Positions 9,346-19,411 of a stretch of DNA of 19,582 bases are shown piece after piece (within the stretch, counting starts at the first letter, position 1; every line of letters starts with the position of its first letter). Made by a program: the position numbers and the translations under genes. The notes below the pieces were generated by a model. The model ran no database searches. It was not told where the DNA came from and was given only the letters and a program-made list of their open reading frames with translations. Where the stretch lies: NCBI GenBank assembly GCA_028456385.1, contig JALNQF010000614.1, forward strand, positions 1 to 19,582, in the 5' to 3' direction. This DNA is from Ophiosphaerella korrae. Its lineage: Eukaryota > Ascomycota > Dothideomycetes > Pleosporales > Phaeosphaeriaceae.

Positions 9346-9719
9346 GATAATCTCCTAGTTAGGTTCGCTTATACCCTTACTAGGTGCAGGGGTTGCTTAG
9401 TCTTCGTGTAAGCTGCTAATAATAATTAGTCCTTTAGATACTTAAGAGTTAACAAAGAGAGGGGATTTAGGGACTTGTGCGCATTACTAGCTACTATCTA
9501 GTACTTAAACTTTACTAATTAATAACTATATAAAGTAGTTAGAGAGGTTTATAGTAGGGAAGTCTATTGTAGTTGTATAGTAATTAGTTAATTTTTGCAG
9601 CTAAGTTTAGTAAGGTGTGTACTAAGAGATAAGTAAATCGTGTTTAACTCTTATTTAATAGGACACTATAGTAGCCTAAATAATATTACTTTATTTACCT
9701 TAGGTGTATTCTTCTTATA
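9346..9719. other. No recognised gene; possible right remnant of the viral intergenic region
   Basis: Upstream of rep the minus frame stays partly open to about 9480 (including SSLHEDQATPAPSK near 9400) with no clear start. TAATATTAC occurs at 9681-9689 without a convincing hairpin. RIP intensity appears to rise again to the right. The virus-host junction may lie here but was not found. Confidence 0.3.
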
Positions 9720-10735
9720 CTATATAGTAGCTATACGCTAAAGGTAATATATACGCAAATCGCGAGTCTTAGGGCTTATTATAGACTTCTTATAGGGTGT
9801 ATTAGTAGTATTAAATAGCTCTTACCTAAGACAATAAATATACTATATAATATATATCTTCTTAGGCTATTTAGAATAATCTAAATCTAGTTCTAATACT
9901 TAACGCTTAATCTATTCTATCCTCTCTAATATTAGTAATTTAGACACAACATAAAAGGTGCATAACCTTACTATTACGTTATTATCTATAGTAAGTAAGT
10001 TTGCTAATCGCTTAGTATATACTAACATAGTTAGTATAATAAACTTATAGAAGATAGCCTTAAACAAGGAATTAGTGTCTTAGAACACCTTATAGATATC
10101 CTTAAGGTTTCGATACTTAAACTTAGAAGGGTTAACTACCCTAAGTTCCTTTATAATAATATTAGGCTCTATATACTACTTCTTAGTAGCTATATAGGCT
10201 AACTAGTCCTTTACGTCCTTAGAATTAATATTAGAAAATAATCTTTCTAAAGTAGCACATTTTACTAAACTAATATTAAGCCTATACTCTAGCTAATAAG
10301 GGGAAGAGAAAGTAGGAGAAGTATACTTTTACCCTAAGACTTACCTTGTTTGTTATCTATAGACTAGTGCGTTCTAGACGTTACCTTGTTATTAAGGCTA
10401 CTTAATCTATTACTACTACTTTCTATATATAGATCTTCTATAATAGGATTTAGAAGTAGAGCTAGTTAATATACTACTAGTTTTGCTACCTTCCTTGTCC
10501 TCCTAAGTACTATAGTTACGTATAGGCTTTAAAATAGTAATCTACTATAAAACTTGTTAATACTATAGAATACGTCTTCTATCTAAAGATAATAATTAAT
10601 GTAAGTCTTAGCTCTTTTAAGTAACTTGTAAAGAGAAACAGCAATTAGAAATAATAGTCTAGTAAGTTATTAATCTTTACTCTTAACAACTATATAAGTA
10701 AGTACTTAGCCTTACTTAGCTTAGGTATAGAGATA
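9720..10735 (-). pseudogene. Unidentified degenerate gene
   Basis: The minus strand shows long, protein-like frames broken by TAG/TAA. Within 10330-9720 one frame includes ATLERLFSNINSKDVKD, KELRVVNPSKFKYRNLKDIYK and TMLVYTKRLANLLT. In 10735-10400 another frame includes LLRVKINNLLDYYF and ELRLTLIIIF. At least one frame change lies between the two parts, near 10330-10400. No family was recognised. It could be one gene or two, or a detached distal part of the RecQ gene to the right, from which it is separated by the palindrome and tandem-repeat region 10743-11378. Confidence 0.4.
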
Positions 10736-10742
10736 GGTAGGT

Positions 10743-10793
10743 ATAAGAGAATTACACTTTTTAGTATTAGACTAGAAAAGTACTAATTTCCTA
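10743..10793. repeat. Dispersed palindrome, copy 4 (decayed)
   Basis: The left arm ATAAGAGAATTACACTTTT and right arm AAAAGTACTAATTTCCTAT are recognisable against the family core, with one small indel and several transitions. It marks the boundary between the unidentified pseudogene on its left and the repeat cluster on its right. Confidence 0.55.
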
Positions 10794-10980
10794 TCTCCCC
10801 CTCTGTACTATAATATACAAACGATAGTATTAGTTGTAGATTAAAGTTGTAAATAAATTACAATAATTAAAAACTAGGAGCTGTAGCTAAACTTTACTAG
10901 ATATAGTAGTACTTAGCTCCTAGTAGCTTAAGAACTTGTTGTCCTATAAGATACTACCTTAAGAAGGTATAGCTATAGAT

Positions 10981-11204
10981 AGTAGGAGATTAGCACTTTT
11001 TTTAGCTCTTAAAGGCTTACTAATATAAAAGGTATTAAAGCTAATAACTAGGCTACTTAAAGAATATAGTAGTAAGGTAAAAAGAGAGTAAGTATAGAGT
11101 AAAAGAGGTAGGTTTTATATACTCTACTAAGAGATACTAGTATAGAGCTAACCTTAATAGGGCGTAAGGTAAAAGTAGGAGGGGAAAAGTGCTAGTCTCC
11201 TACT
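10981..11204. repeat. Possible longer member of the palindrome family (arms with ~180-bp interior)
   Basis: A good left arm, GTAGGAGATTAGCACTTTTT (from 10982), has no partner close by. The inverse arm AAAAGTGCTAGTCTCCTAC begins at 11186, about 180 bp away. The interior is AT-rich with no coding frame. This could be a fuller MITE-like element with terminal inverted repeats, or one palindrome opened by another insertion. Confidence 0.4.
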
Positions 11205-11378
11205 ACTACTACACGTAGTACTATTATATAATAAAAAGTACTAGTCTCCTACTACTACTATATATAGTACTATTGCGTAATAAATATACTAGTCTCCTAC
11301 TACTACTATATATCGTACTATTACGCAATAAATATACTAGTCTCTTACTACTACTACTTGTATATTATAATAAAAGTG
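11184..11378. repeat. 48-bp tandem array built on a palindrome arm
   Basis: CTAGTCTCCTACTACTACTA begins at 11192, 11241 and 11289, with CTAGTCTCTTAC at 11337, so the period is 48-49 bp. Each unit carries the AAAAGTNCTAGTCTCCTAC arm of the dispersed palindrome plus a TATATAGTACTATT segment. The array was probably amplified from one arm of the adjacent element. Confidence 0.8.
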
Positions 11379-11399
11379 TTAATTACCTACTCTATCTAT

Positions 11400-12250
11400 A
11401 TTTATAGTTATCTCCTCTAAGAAGAGTATATCTCCCTACTTTTGTTTACTATAATATTTAGTGTTGTACTTCTTTTCCTTTATAGCCTTATATTATAGTA
11501 AGAGGTCTTTTTCTAGTGTATATATAGGGCTAATAAAGTATTGTTGTATAATCTAATTTATATCTAAGGCGATAAAACTAGCTTTATAGTTATCTCTATA
11601 TTTCTTACTACCTTAGAAGTATTATTTAAAGTCTTCTTTTTTCTTAGAGTTAAATAAAGGTTTAAATATTTTGTAGATATATTCTACCTATAGCTATTGT
11701 GCCCTTTTACTATTTTCTTATAGGGTAGCCTAAACATCTTAAATTACGTAGTTGTTAATGTATTCTCTACCTTGTTAGAGTTTTTTATATACTTATCCTA
11801 AGCTATTAATTTACTATCTAGGATAGTAGTTTACTAGTATAAGGTAATGCTAATAAGACCTACTATTCTATTTGTTGCCTACTTTCTAGTAGTATTAGTT
11901 AATAAGTTAGTTAAGGCGCCTTAGGCTACTATTAGGAGCCCTAGTACATTAGCTTCTATAATAGTTAAAGTTGTCCCTTTTAATAAAATATGTAATATAG
12001 TACTTAATCTAAAATAGCTATATTACGGGTAACTACTTAATAAAGAGTAATGTACGCTTAGTATTAGATATAAGGTGTATAGTAGCATTAAAATCTAGTC
12101 GTTGTTACTAGCGTGCTACTTAGTATTAGATAGATAGAGATTCGGCAACGCTTTACTATTATAGTGTTAAGGATACTATTTTATATAAGTAGTAGCCTCT
12201 CTTAAATATATAAAAATATACTATTAGTCTATAAACGCTTTTTTATTAGT
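11400..12250 (-). pseudogene. Degenerate coding stretch, probable C-terminal extension of the RecQ-type pseudogene
   Basis: One minus-strand frame (mod 3 = 0) from about 12250 to 11400 is protein-like with only RIP-type stops. Pieces include RLDFNATIHLISNTKRTLLFIK (12095-12030), EYIYKIFKPLFNSKKKEDFK (11680-11620) and ISPIYTLEKDLLL (11540-11500). It lies directly downstream of the RecQ frame but is shifted relative to it, with the change between about 12250 and 12376. No domain was recognised. A separate small gene is an alternative. Confidence 0.4.
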
Positions 12251-12375
12251 ATAGTTAGTAGGGTTAATTATATAGGGCTTTCTATATCTATCTACTTCTA
12301 TCTTTTTAGGCTTTATACTAACTAAATACTACTATAGTTAGTCTTACTCGTTAATATAAATAGTGTTGTATACCT

Positions 12376-12688
12376 CTAGGGATTGTGTACTAGATTAGCT
12401 ATTATAGTTATTGTTGTAGTTATTGTTGTTATTGCTAGCTCTATAGTTAGTGTTGCTAGTACTATAGTTAGTATTGCTAGTACTATAGTTAGTGTTGTTG
12501 CTAACACTATTAGTGTTATTGCTAGCACTATTAGTATTGTTACTAGTACTATTATTAGTATTACTAGCACTATTATTAGTGTTACTAGCACTATAGTTAT
12601 TGTTACTAGTACTATAGTTAGTGTTATAGTTAGTATTATTATTAGCGTTATAGTTAGTATTATTAAATACTATATATACCCTAACTAA
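12376..12688. repeat. Imperfect ACTATAGTTAGTRTT minisatellite at the RecQ C-terminus
   Basis: Words such as GCTAGTACTATAGTTAGTATT recur with 15-24-bp spacing, all multiples of three. The array leaves both strands open (71 and 101 codons from ATG). The minus-strand frame is continuous with the RecQ pseudogene. The plus-strand frame is only its shadow. Confidence 0.65.
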
Positions 12689-15420
12689 GAACTACTATAA
12701 AAGGCTATCTTGTAAATATTACACTTTGCTTTAGTTAGTTTGTATATACGTCTCTTTTAGTTGTTGTTAAAGTATTAATCTAGGATCTACTGCTAGTATA
12801 TACAGTTACTTTCCCTAGACTAGATAAATATATCTACCCTTATCTAATAGGATGTATTAGCCTTACTAAAATAGTAGTTTAGTACGTATAACCTAAGCAC
12901 TAGGTAGGCAACACTAGGATTACTATTACAACTACTCCTCCTAGATTCTTGTATCTACCTAATAACAGTTTCTAGCTTACTAAACTAGAAGACACTACAA
13001 ATATTAGGGATGTTAATGCTAACTATAAATATATTAGTAGCTACTAGTACACCCTTTTCTAGTGCATAAAACTCCCTCTAGTTAGTACTCTTATCTTATT
13101 CTAATATTTATCTATAGAATTAGTTATAGTATAAGATAGTAGTAAGCTTATCTACTATAGAGGCTAGATCTATATATACTAGTATCTTACAGAATTCCTA
13201 TAGTTATTTAGTAATATATTAAGCTATATCTTTAGCTACCTACTAATTCTATTTAGTAACATGTTCTACTTAATAGGAGATGTTAGTACAAATAGTAGGT
13301 TCCTAGAATACTTTTGTATTAGATAGTAGGCTAAGTAGTTAAAATACTCTATCTTGCTCCTAGAATAGAATAGTTGCAGATAGCAGTATAAGCCCTATCT
13401 AATACTACACTAATATCTTTAACTATAGTAGATATAGCTAGAAATAGATATTAGGTAGTAATATATAGTAGAACTCGTCTACTACGATACGCTCTAATTA
13501 GCTAGAAATACTAAGTCTATAAACAAATTCGATAAAACGTACATTACTAATACTCTCTAGGGTAGCTAAGATAATCTTTACGTCTTCTCTATAGCCTTTA
13601 GTAGACTATACTATAGTATTAATAGAGAGCTCTTTATATCGCTCTAAGAGGTCCTAGCGAAGTGCTATAAGAAGTGTAATAATAATAGTTTAGCTATACC
13701 CCTAGTAGTAGGCTAGAAAGAGAAACATAAGGCTTTTCCTAGATCTAGTACTAGCAATATATAGTATAACTACATTGCCTCTAAAGATAGCCTTTAGTGC
13801 CTTTTCTTACTTACCTCTAAACTAAGTAGACTAGTTAAATATAACTTATAGGAGTTGGCGTAATATAGCTTACTTGCGCTCTACTAGTTAGTATTACTTC
13901 TACTTAGTAAGTATATTTATATACTAGCTATATTCTTTATCTATCTTTATAAAACCTAATACTTTGTACTACTATAAGGAGGTCTTAAAATAAGCCTCTA
14001 CCTAGCTATACCCCTATAAAGATAGACGCGATACGTCTATAGTATAGACTTCCTAGGCTATTTATATAGAGTAACTAGCCTGTATTTTACGCGCCTCGTT
14101 ATCTAACTCTTTTAGTATCTTATCTACGTCTTTCTTAGAGAGCTCTTAAAGTCTATTTAGGCTATCTATTCGCTAACTAAAAGCAATAATAAGGTGCCGA
14201 AGTATACTAATAGATATCTCCTACTTTATCTATAGACTTGTTGCTTTTATAATAACTTAACCTAGGATCTTAGCTATAGAGTATTCTTAGCTATTAGGGT
14301 TTAGCTAGAGCAAGGTGCTTTATACTCGTATACAGTACTCTAGATTAATAGTATAGAACTATAGTTAATAATAAAATAGCCTAACAAGCTATAAGTACTA
14401 TACAAGTAGGCTACCTACCTCTTAAGGAAGAAATCGGTAAATTGTTTTAGTTAATTTATCTTAGTTAAATCCTTTATAGTATCGTAGTACAATAGCTATA
14501 AGGCTATTATATAAGAATATGTTTTAGATCTAGCTATTACCCTAGTTAGTATAGTAGACGCTAAGAAGTTCGGTCCTTCTTACTAGTTAGCTACTTATAA
14601 GGTGTACTAGGTATAGCAAGTATACAAAGAAGTCTTATACTCGCTACAAGTATTTCTTAACTTAAAGGAGATCTAAGGCATTAGATATTACAATACCTTT
14701 TAACTCTTTAGACATTGTTGCATTAATAACTTGTTTATACATAAAATCCTTGTATAGATTTAGTAGACTTGTTTTAGGATTAAATACAGTATACCTAGGC
14801 CTTGTTAATATTAGATTATTAACAAATACGTCCTAAGGAATAGTAAGGAGTTGTTAATCTAGGTTAGTAAATATAAGTTGCTAAAGGAGTTATACTATAG
14901 TATAATATTCTTGCTATACTATATTGTTAAAGGAAGATAGACTAGTCTTTATTCTACGTAGAGTAATAACGTCTCTCTACTACTATATAAAGGTATCTAT
15001 ATTTTCTCTATATTAAAAGTAACTACTATAGCGCGTAGTGTTAATAATCTAATTTATTAGAGTAAAGTATACTGTTGTTAAATACTAATATACCTAAGTC
15101 TTAAAGTTATCTACTACTACCCTATTCTAGTTCTCTTAGGCAATATAGATATATTTAGCCTCTTCTTGTTCTTGTATTAGTAAATTAGCCTTATTTTGTA
15201 TTAGACTCTGTAAAGCTTCTACTATTTACTCTCTATATTTTTCTAGTATAGTAAACTTATCTTGTAATTATTAAAGTGCTACTAGTCTAGCTATCTTCTT
15301 TAACGCAGATAGTTCTATTGTAAAGCAGTATACTTCTTAGAAGCTATTACTATTTAGTAGAAGTAATAGGAATATAATAGGTGTAACAAGTACAAGTTTA
15401 AGATCGCTTAATTAACTTGT
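12376..15420 (-). pseudogene. RIP-inactivated RecQ-family helicase, telomere-linked type
   Basis: RecQ helicases are 3'-5' DNA unwinding enzymes. Related genes sit next to telomeres in many ascomycetes. One minus-strand frame (mod 3 = 1) runs from about 15420 to 12376. It opens with a coiled-coil-like part (ELSALKKIARLVAL, about 15305-15265) and a region at 14840-14650. The helicase core follows: motif I at 13729-13755 (ASTRSRKSL, glycines altered), Ia-like TLLIALR, motif II DEFYY at 13465-13479, motif III LLSATI at 13369-13386, motif V ATNIFIVSINIPN (about 13003-13041), and motif VI IQESRRSS near 12931-12954. The distal end is a repetitive stretch rich in Ile, Val, Leu and Thr (12376-12690), where decay of ACA and GCA codons has turned Thr and Ala into Ile and Val. 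The stops are TAG/TAA. The N-terminus is not located. Confidence 0.85.
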
Positions 15421-16050
15421 CTATTTAAGAAGAGATATCTAGAAGTTATAGTATAGCCTTTCTATTAGGTTTAATTATATATAGTCGTGTTTTGCGTTAA
15501 TAGTAGTATACGTACAACCTTCTAAGTCTAGGTGTTATATTATCTATTCTTATACTACCCTCTAATAGGATTATACTTCTAAGGAAGATAGGAGTACTAC
15601 TTAATTATTAAATATCTAGTAGAAGAAGATAAATATCTTCTAGAGTAAAATTGTATAAGAAGTACTTAAGTATTAATATAGCTCTAGTAGAAATAGAGAG
15701 ATATCCTTAAAGTTTTCTTGCATAACCTAAATACGAGCATACCTTAATATCTTTATAGTAATATTCTACTATATTTAGACTATACTAGCAATACTAGTGT
15801 ATAGGAAGTATAGTTTCTTCTCCTCTTGTTTATCTAGTATAGCAATATATTTTAATACATTTAGCTATAACCCTACCTTACTTAGAGTATCTAGAAACTT
15901 AGTATTAGCAATCTATAGATTTATTTACGCTGTTATCTATTATAGTATAATAAGCTAGTGTTACTTTTTTTCTTGTGTTACTTATATCTTTACTTCTTGT
16001 AATTACTTCCTTAGTCGCTAAGTAGATATAGATAGGATATTTAAAGTACG
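15421..16050. other. No confident gene; possible N-terminal remains of the RecQ-type gene
   Basis: The minus strand stays patchily open, but no frame is convincing and no motif was recognised. The composition is the same RIP-altered AT-rich sequence as in its neighbours. Confidence 0.3.
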
Positions 16051-16260
16051 GTGTAGGGATAGATTATATAGGAATAGATCGTGTAAGAATAGATTGTGTA
16101 GGGATAGATTAATTATAGACGAGTCGATTAGTAATAGATTGTGTAAGGATAGATTGTGCGAAGATAGATTGTGTAAGGATAGATTGTGCAAGGACAGATT
16201 GTACGAAGACAGATCGTGTAAAGATAGATCGTGTAAGGATAGATTATACGAAGATAGATT
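16051..16260. repeat. 15-bp minisatellite, 14 units
   Basis: GTGTAAGGATAGATT-type units run in exact 15-bp phase from 16051 to 16260, including two decayed units at 16111-16140. On the plus strand the frame starting at 16052 is open throughout and reads a five-residue repeat, CKDRL / CEDRL. The next codon after the array is TAA (16262). The frame has no ATG, so a coding origin is only possible. Confidence 0.9.
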
Positions 16261-16919
16261 GTAAAGTAGTGTCGTACTTAGTGTAGTAGTTTTATCTACA
16301 ATTAAATAGTTAGTTAGTTACTAATTAGTAGCTACTAGTATAGGACTTACTATTATTGTATACCTCGAAGTAATGCGTAAGTTATAGAGAGCTAAATTGT
16401 AGCAGTGTAGATAAAAAGAATCTCTAACTTAGGATAATCGTAGCTTGTTCTATATACTATTCCTCTTAATACTACTTAGTACTCTTTAGTACGTAAATAT
16501 TATATGCTTTACAGATATACTATATAATATTACTCTTAGCTACTTAACTACTACTAATGTAGTTGTAGTATAAATAGCGATATAACTTGTAGTAGAGAGT
16601 AAGGCTATTAATCTGCTTAATAGGCTCGTTTAGGAGATAGAGTTAATAGTATTCTTAGATTAATCTAACCTCCTTATTAGCTTCCTTAACCTTATTAGCA
16701 ATGTTCCTCCTAATATTTAGTAGTATAGTACAGTACTCTTTGTCGAAATAAGCTTTAACTTTAGTAGGTAGGATAACGTATTAGTGTAGGGCGTATATAA
16801 CAATTTAGTAAACTTAGTTAATATATATATATTTTAGTATATCGCTAGTATAGTCTGCTATTTTAGAATATACTCTTAGAAAGGAGAGATATATTTTAAC
16901 TCCTTACTATAGCTAAATT
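16261..16919. other. No confident gene
   Basis: RIP-altered AT-rich sequence. No motif or sustained frame was recognised before the plus-strand pseudogene becomes visible near 16920. Confidence 0.3.
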
Positions 16920-18506
16920 CCTATAGGCTAGTGCGTACACGTGCTCCTAGATAAATATTATTACGCTCTATAACAAATTGTAGATTGCGTATTCCTAGCT
17001 AATACTAGTTACAAGATATACTAAAAATATATTATAGCCTCGTTAGTATTATCTATTGTAGCTAAATCTATTCTAGATATATATATAAAGTAGGCCTTAT
17101 TCTATAAGGTTACTTGTGTTACTACTAATAGACCTATTTACGCTAAACTACTAGGCGAAACTAAACTAACTCGAGTATTTGTTACTTTAACACTAGATGT
17201 AGCCTTACGTTAGATAACCTATTTAACTCTAAAAAATAAGCTATTACAGTATATTAAGCGTATATATTTAATATATTGTTTAGAAGTTCCTAATTCTAAA
17301 GAGGATGTTAGAGATAAGAATATATAAGAAAGAAACTACTTAGATAATAATGTAGAAGAGTAAGGGAATAGTAGCTATAATAGAACTAATGCGCATTTAA
17401 AATAGAAACGCATAAAAAAAGAGAGTTTAACAAAACAATTTAATAAAAGAGTAAAAGGCTACTTAGAAGTAAGATTTGTATAAATAGTTGTAAATACTTA
17501 GGATTTAGCTTAAGTAGAAATAAACAAAATAACTATTAATAGTAATAGGTAAAAGTACTAGAGCTTTGCTATATAGAAGATGCGTAGTATAGGGCTTAAG
17601 GTAGTTAGGATAATAATTGCGAAGGCTATAGCAATTAGTTTATCTAACTACTTATAAGAGTAGTAATTAATATTGCAGTTATAGAGAGCTTAGTATTAGG
17701 AGGGAAAACGAATTACTACTAATAGATTCTAGAAGTTAAGAGCTTTTACTAATAAATCGGATCTAGAGTTAATCTTTACTACTCTAACACCTAAGCTAGA
17801 CACCTAGTTAGTCCTAACTTAGTTAATAGTAGGGAGTATATTAGGTATAGCCTTAATAGCTTATAAAACAAATAGCTTTCGTAAATTATTTATAGTAGTA
17901 TAACGAAGTTAAGTAGTAGGAAGCTTAGGAGATATAAGGTATAGGTAGATTATAGCTATACTCTTAGTAGAATATAATTTACTCGAAACATTAACCTAGA
18001 AGCGTACTATTTACTCTAGTAGTCGTAGTCGTAGCTTTACTACAGTAGTAAAAGAGAACTTATTTTAGGTTGTCTATAGCTAGGATATAACCCTCTAAGA
18101 TAATTAGAAAGATTTACCTAATTAGAAATAGTTTAGCTAGTACTTAGAATACGCAAAGCGATAGCGTATGTTAAAGGATAAATTTAGTATAGGTGTATTT
18201 ATATTGTTACTAAAGGGAATAGTTTTAAATACTTAGATCAAGAAGTTTCTACTAATAAGGCGATTTTCTAAGTAGATTAATATAGTTGTATTATATTACT
18301 TAGGAATCTAAGACTTAGTTAACGTAATTAAACCTACCTACATCGCCTACATAAAAGAAGAAGCTCTACTACTACTACTTCTACTAGAAGATTTACAAGA
18401 GGAAGAGTTAGATAGCTTTAATATTAAGACTACATTATTAACACGAGATCTAGTATAGCAACCTATATAGGAACTAGACAGTGTAGATATTAGTATAAGT
18501 GCTTAA
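16920..18506 (+). pseudogene. Unidentified degenerate gene, single frame
   Basis: A plus-strand frame (mod 3 = 0) of roughly 525 codons runs to a TAA at 18504-18506, with only TAG/TAA interruptions. Readable pieces in order are VHVLLDKYYYAL (about 16935), IYAKLLGETKLTRVFVTLTLD (about 17136-17198), NKLLQYIKRIYLIYCLEVPNSKEDV (about 17238), DLELIFTTLTPKLD (about 17760), SSSRSRSFTTVVKEN (about 18018) and KDKFSIGVFILLLKG (about 18176). The C-terminus is acidic and Leu-rich. No frameshift was noticed over at least 1,370 bases, so the protein was probably intact when RIP struck. No family was recognised. It is the only clear plus-strand gene besides the capsid-position gene. Confidence 0.5.
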
Positions 18507-18590
18507 TTATAGTTTAATTTAATATTAAAACCTCTCTATACCTTTATATATATAATACCTAGAGTTATAAGTTAATACTTAAGGGCACGC

Positions 18591-18642
18591 AGGAATAGGA
18601 GATTAGCGCTTTTTTAAAAATATACTAATCTCCTATCCTCCT
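18591..18642. repeat. Dispersed palindrome, copy 7
   Basis: Arms GGAATAGGAGATTAGCGCTT and its near inverse ending CTAATCTCCTATCCTCC meet with almost no loop around a T6/A5 centre. It lies about 85 bases after the end of the plus-strand pseudogene. Confidence 0.8.
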
Positions 18643-18840
18643 TAGGTATATATAGTTATCTTTGTTATAAACTATATTTCCTTATATATTTTGTTGTTTC
18701 TTGTGTTACTATTACTTAATGTTAGGTATTTTACCTTATATTTATTTGTATTATACTAAGAGCGAGTAGAATAAAGAAGTATATAGCTTAATAGAGTATA
18801 GTAATGTCTTTAAGTTTATAGTATTGTTAAATTTTTATTT

Positions 18841-19411
18841 TATCTACATTAGAGGTTAGAAATCGTTCTATATATAATAGTCCTTATACCTAGTAATATT
18901 AAAGGACAATATCGAGGTATAGCACTGCTATTGCTATTAAACTTTACATCGCTGCATCGCGACAATAAGAAGAGATATAAGAAATTGAATTAAAGATTTG
19001 GAATCGTAGTATCTTACTACACAAGATAAGTTATTAGTATTATTTTATTAAGGCTTGTGCAAGTACGACAATATTAAAGGATAATATCAAGGTATAGTCC
19101 TTATACCCGGCAATATCGAAGGATAATATCGAGGTACAGTTCTTATACCTAGTAATATCAAGGGACAATATCGAGGTACAGCACTACTATTGCTATCAAA
19201 CTTTACAGCGCTGCATCGCGACAACAAGAAGAGATATAAGAAATTGAATTAAAGATTTAGAATCGCAGTGTCTTACTACACAAGATAGGTTATTAGTATT
19301 ATTTTATTAAGGCTTGTACAAGTAAGACAATATCAAAAGACAATATCAAAGGACATTACAGACTATCTTGGCGGCAATACGCTAGGTATATTGTTAAATC
19401 CAATACATATA
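18841..19411 (+). repeat. Right copy of the direct repeat, with an internal 259-bp duplication
   Basis: It matches 353-600 from the TCTA-ATTAGAGGTT start to CCAATACATATA. The core beginning GGACAATATCGAGGTA is present twice, at 18904 and 19163, and GCATCGCGACAA and GTTATTAGTATTATTTTATT recur at the same 259-bp spacing. This copy keeps more C and G (for example CCCGGCAATATCG, TTGGCGGCAATACG), so it is less RIP-altered than the left copy. It begins TATC where the left copy has TGTC, consistent with RIP at the first bases. Confidence 0.75.

Noticed and set aside
9681..9689. Third TAATATTAC as viral origin
   Set aside because: No convincing stem around it. It is kept only as a note for anyone locating the right junction.
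12383..12688. 101-codon ATG frame on the plus strand, Ile/Val/Ser/Thr-rich
   Set aside because: Pure repeat translation. The complementary strand is in phase with the RecQ pseudogene, and nothing extends this frame on either side.
353..19411. A conventional LTR retrotransposon spanning the window
   Set aside because: No reverse transcriptase, integrase or protease motif was recognised between the repeats, the span is far too long, and no primer-binding site or target duplication was seen.
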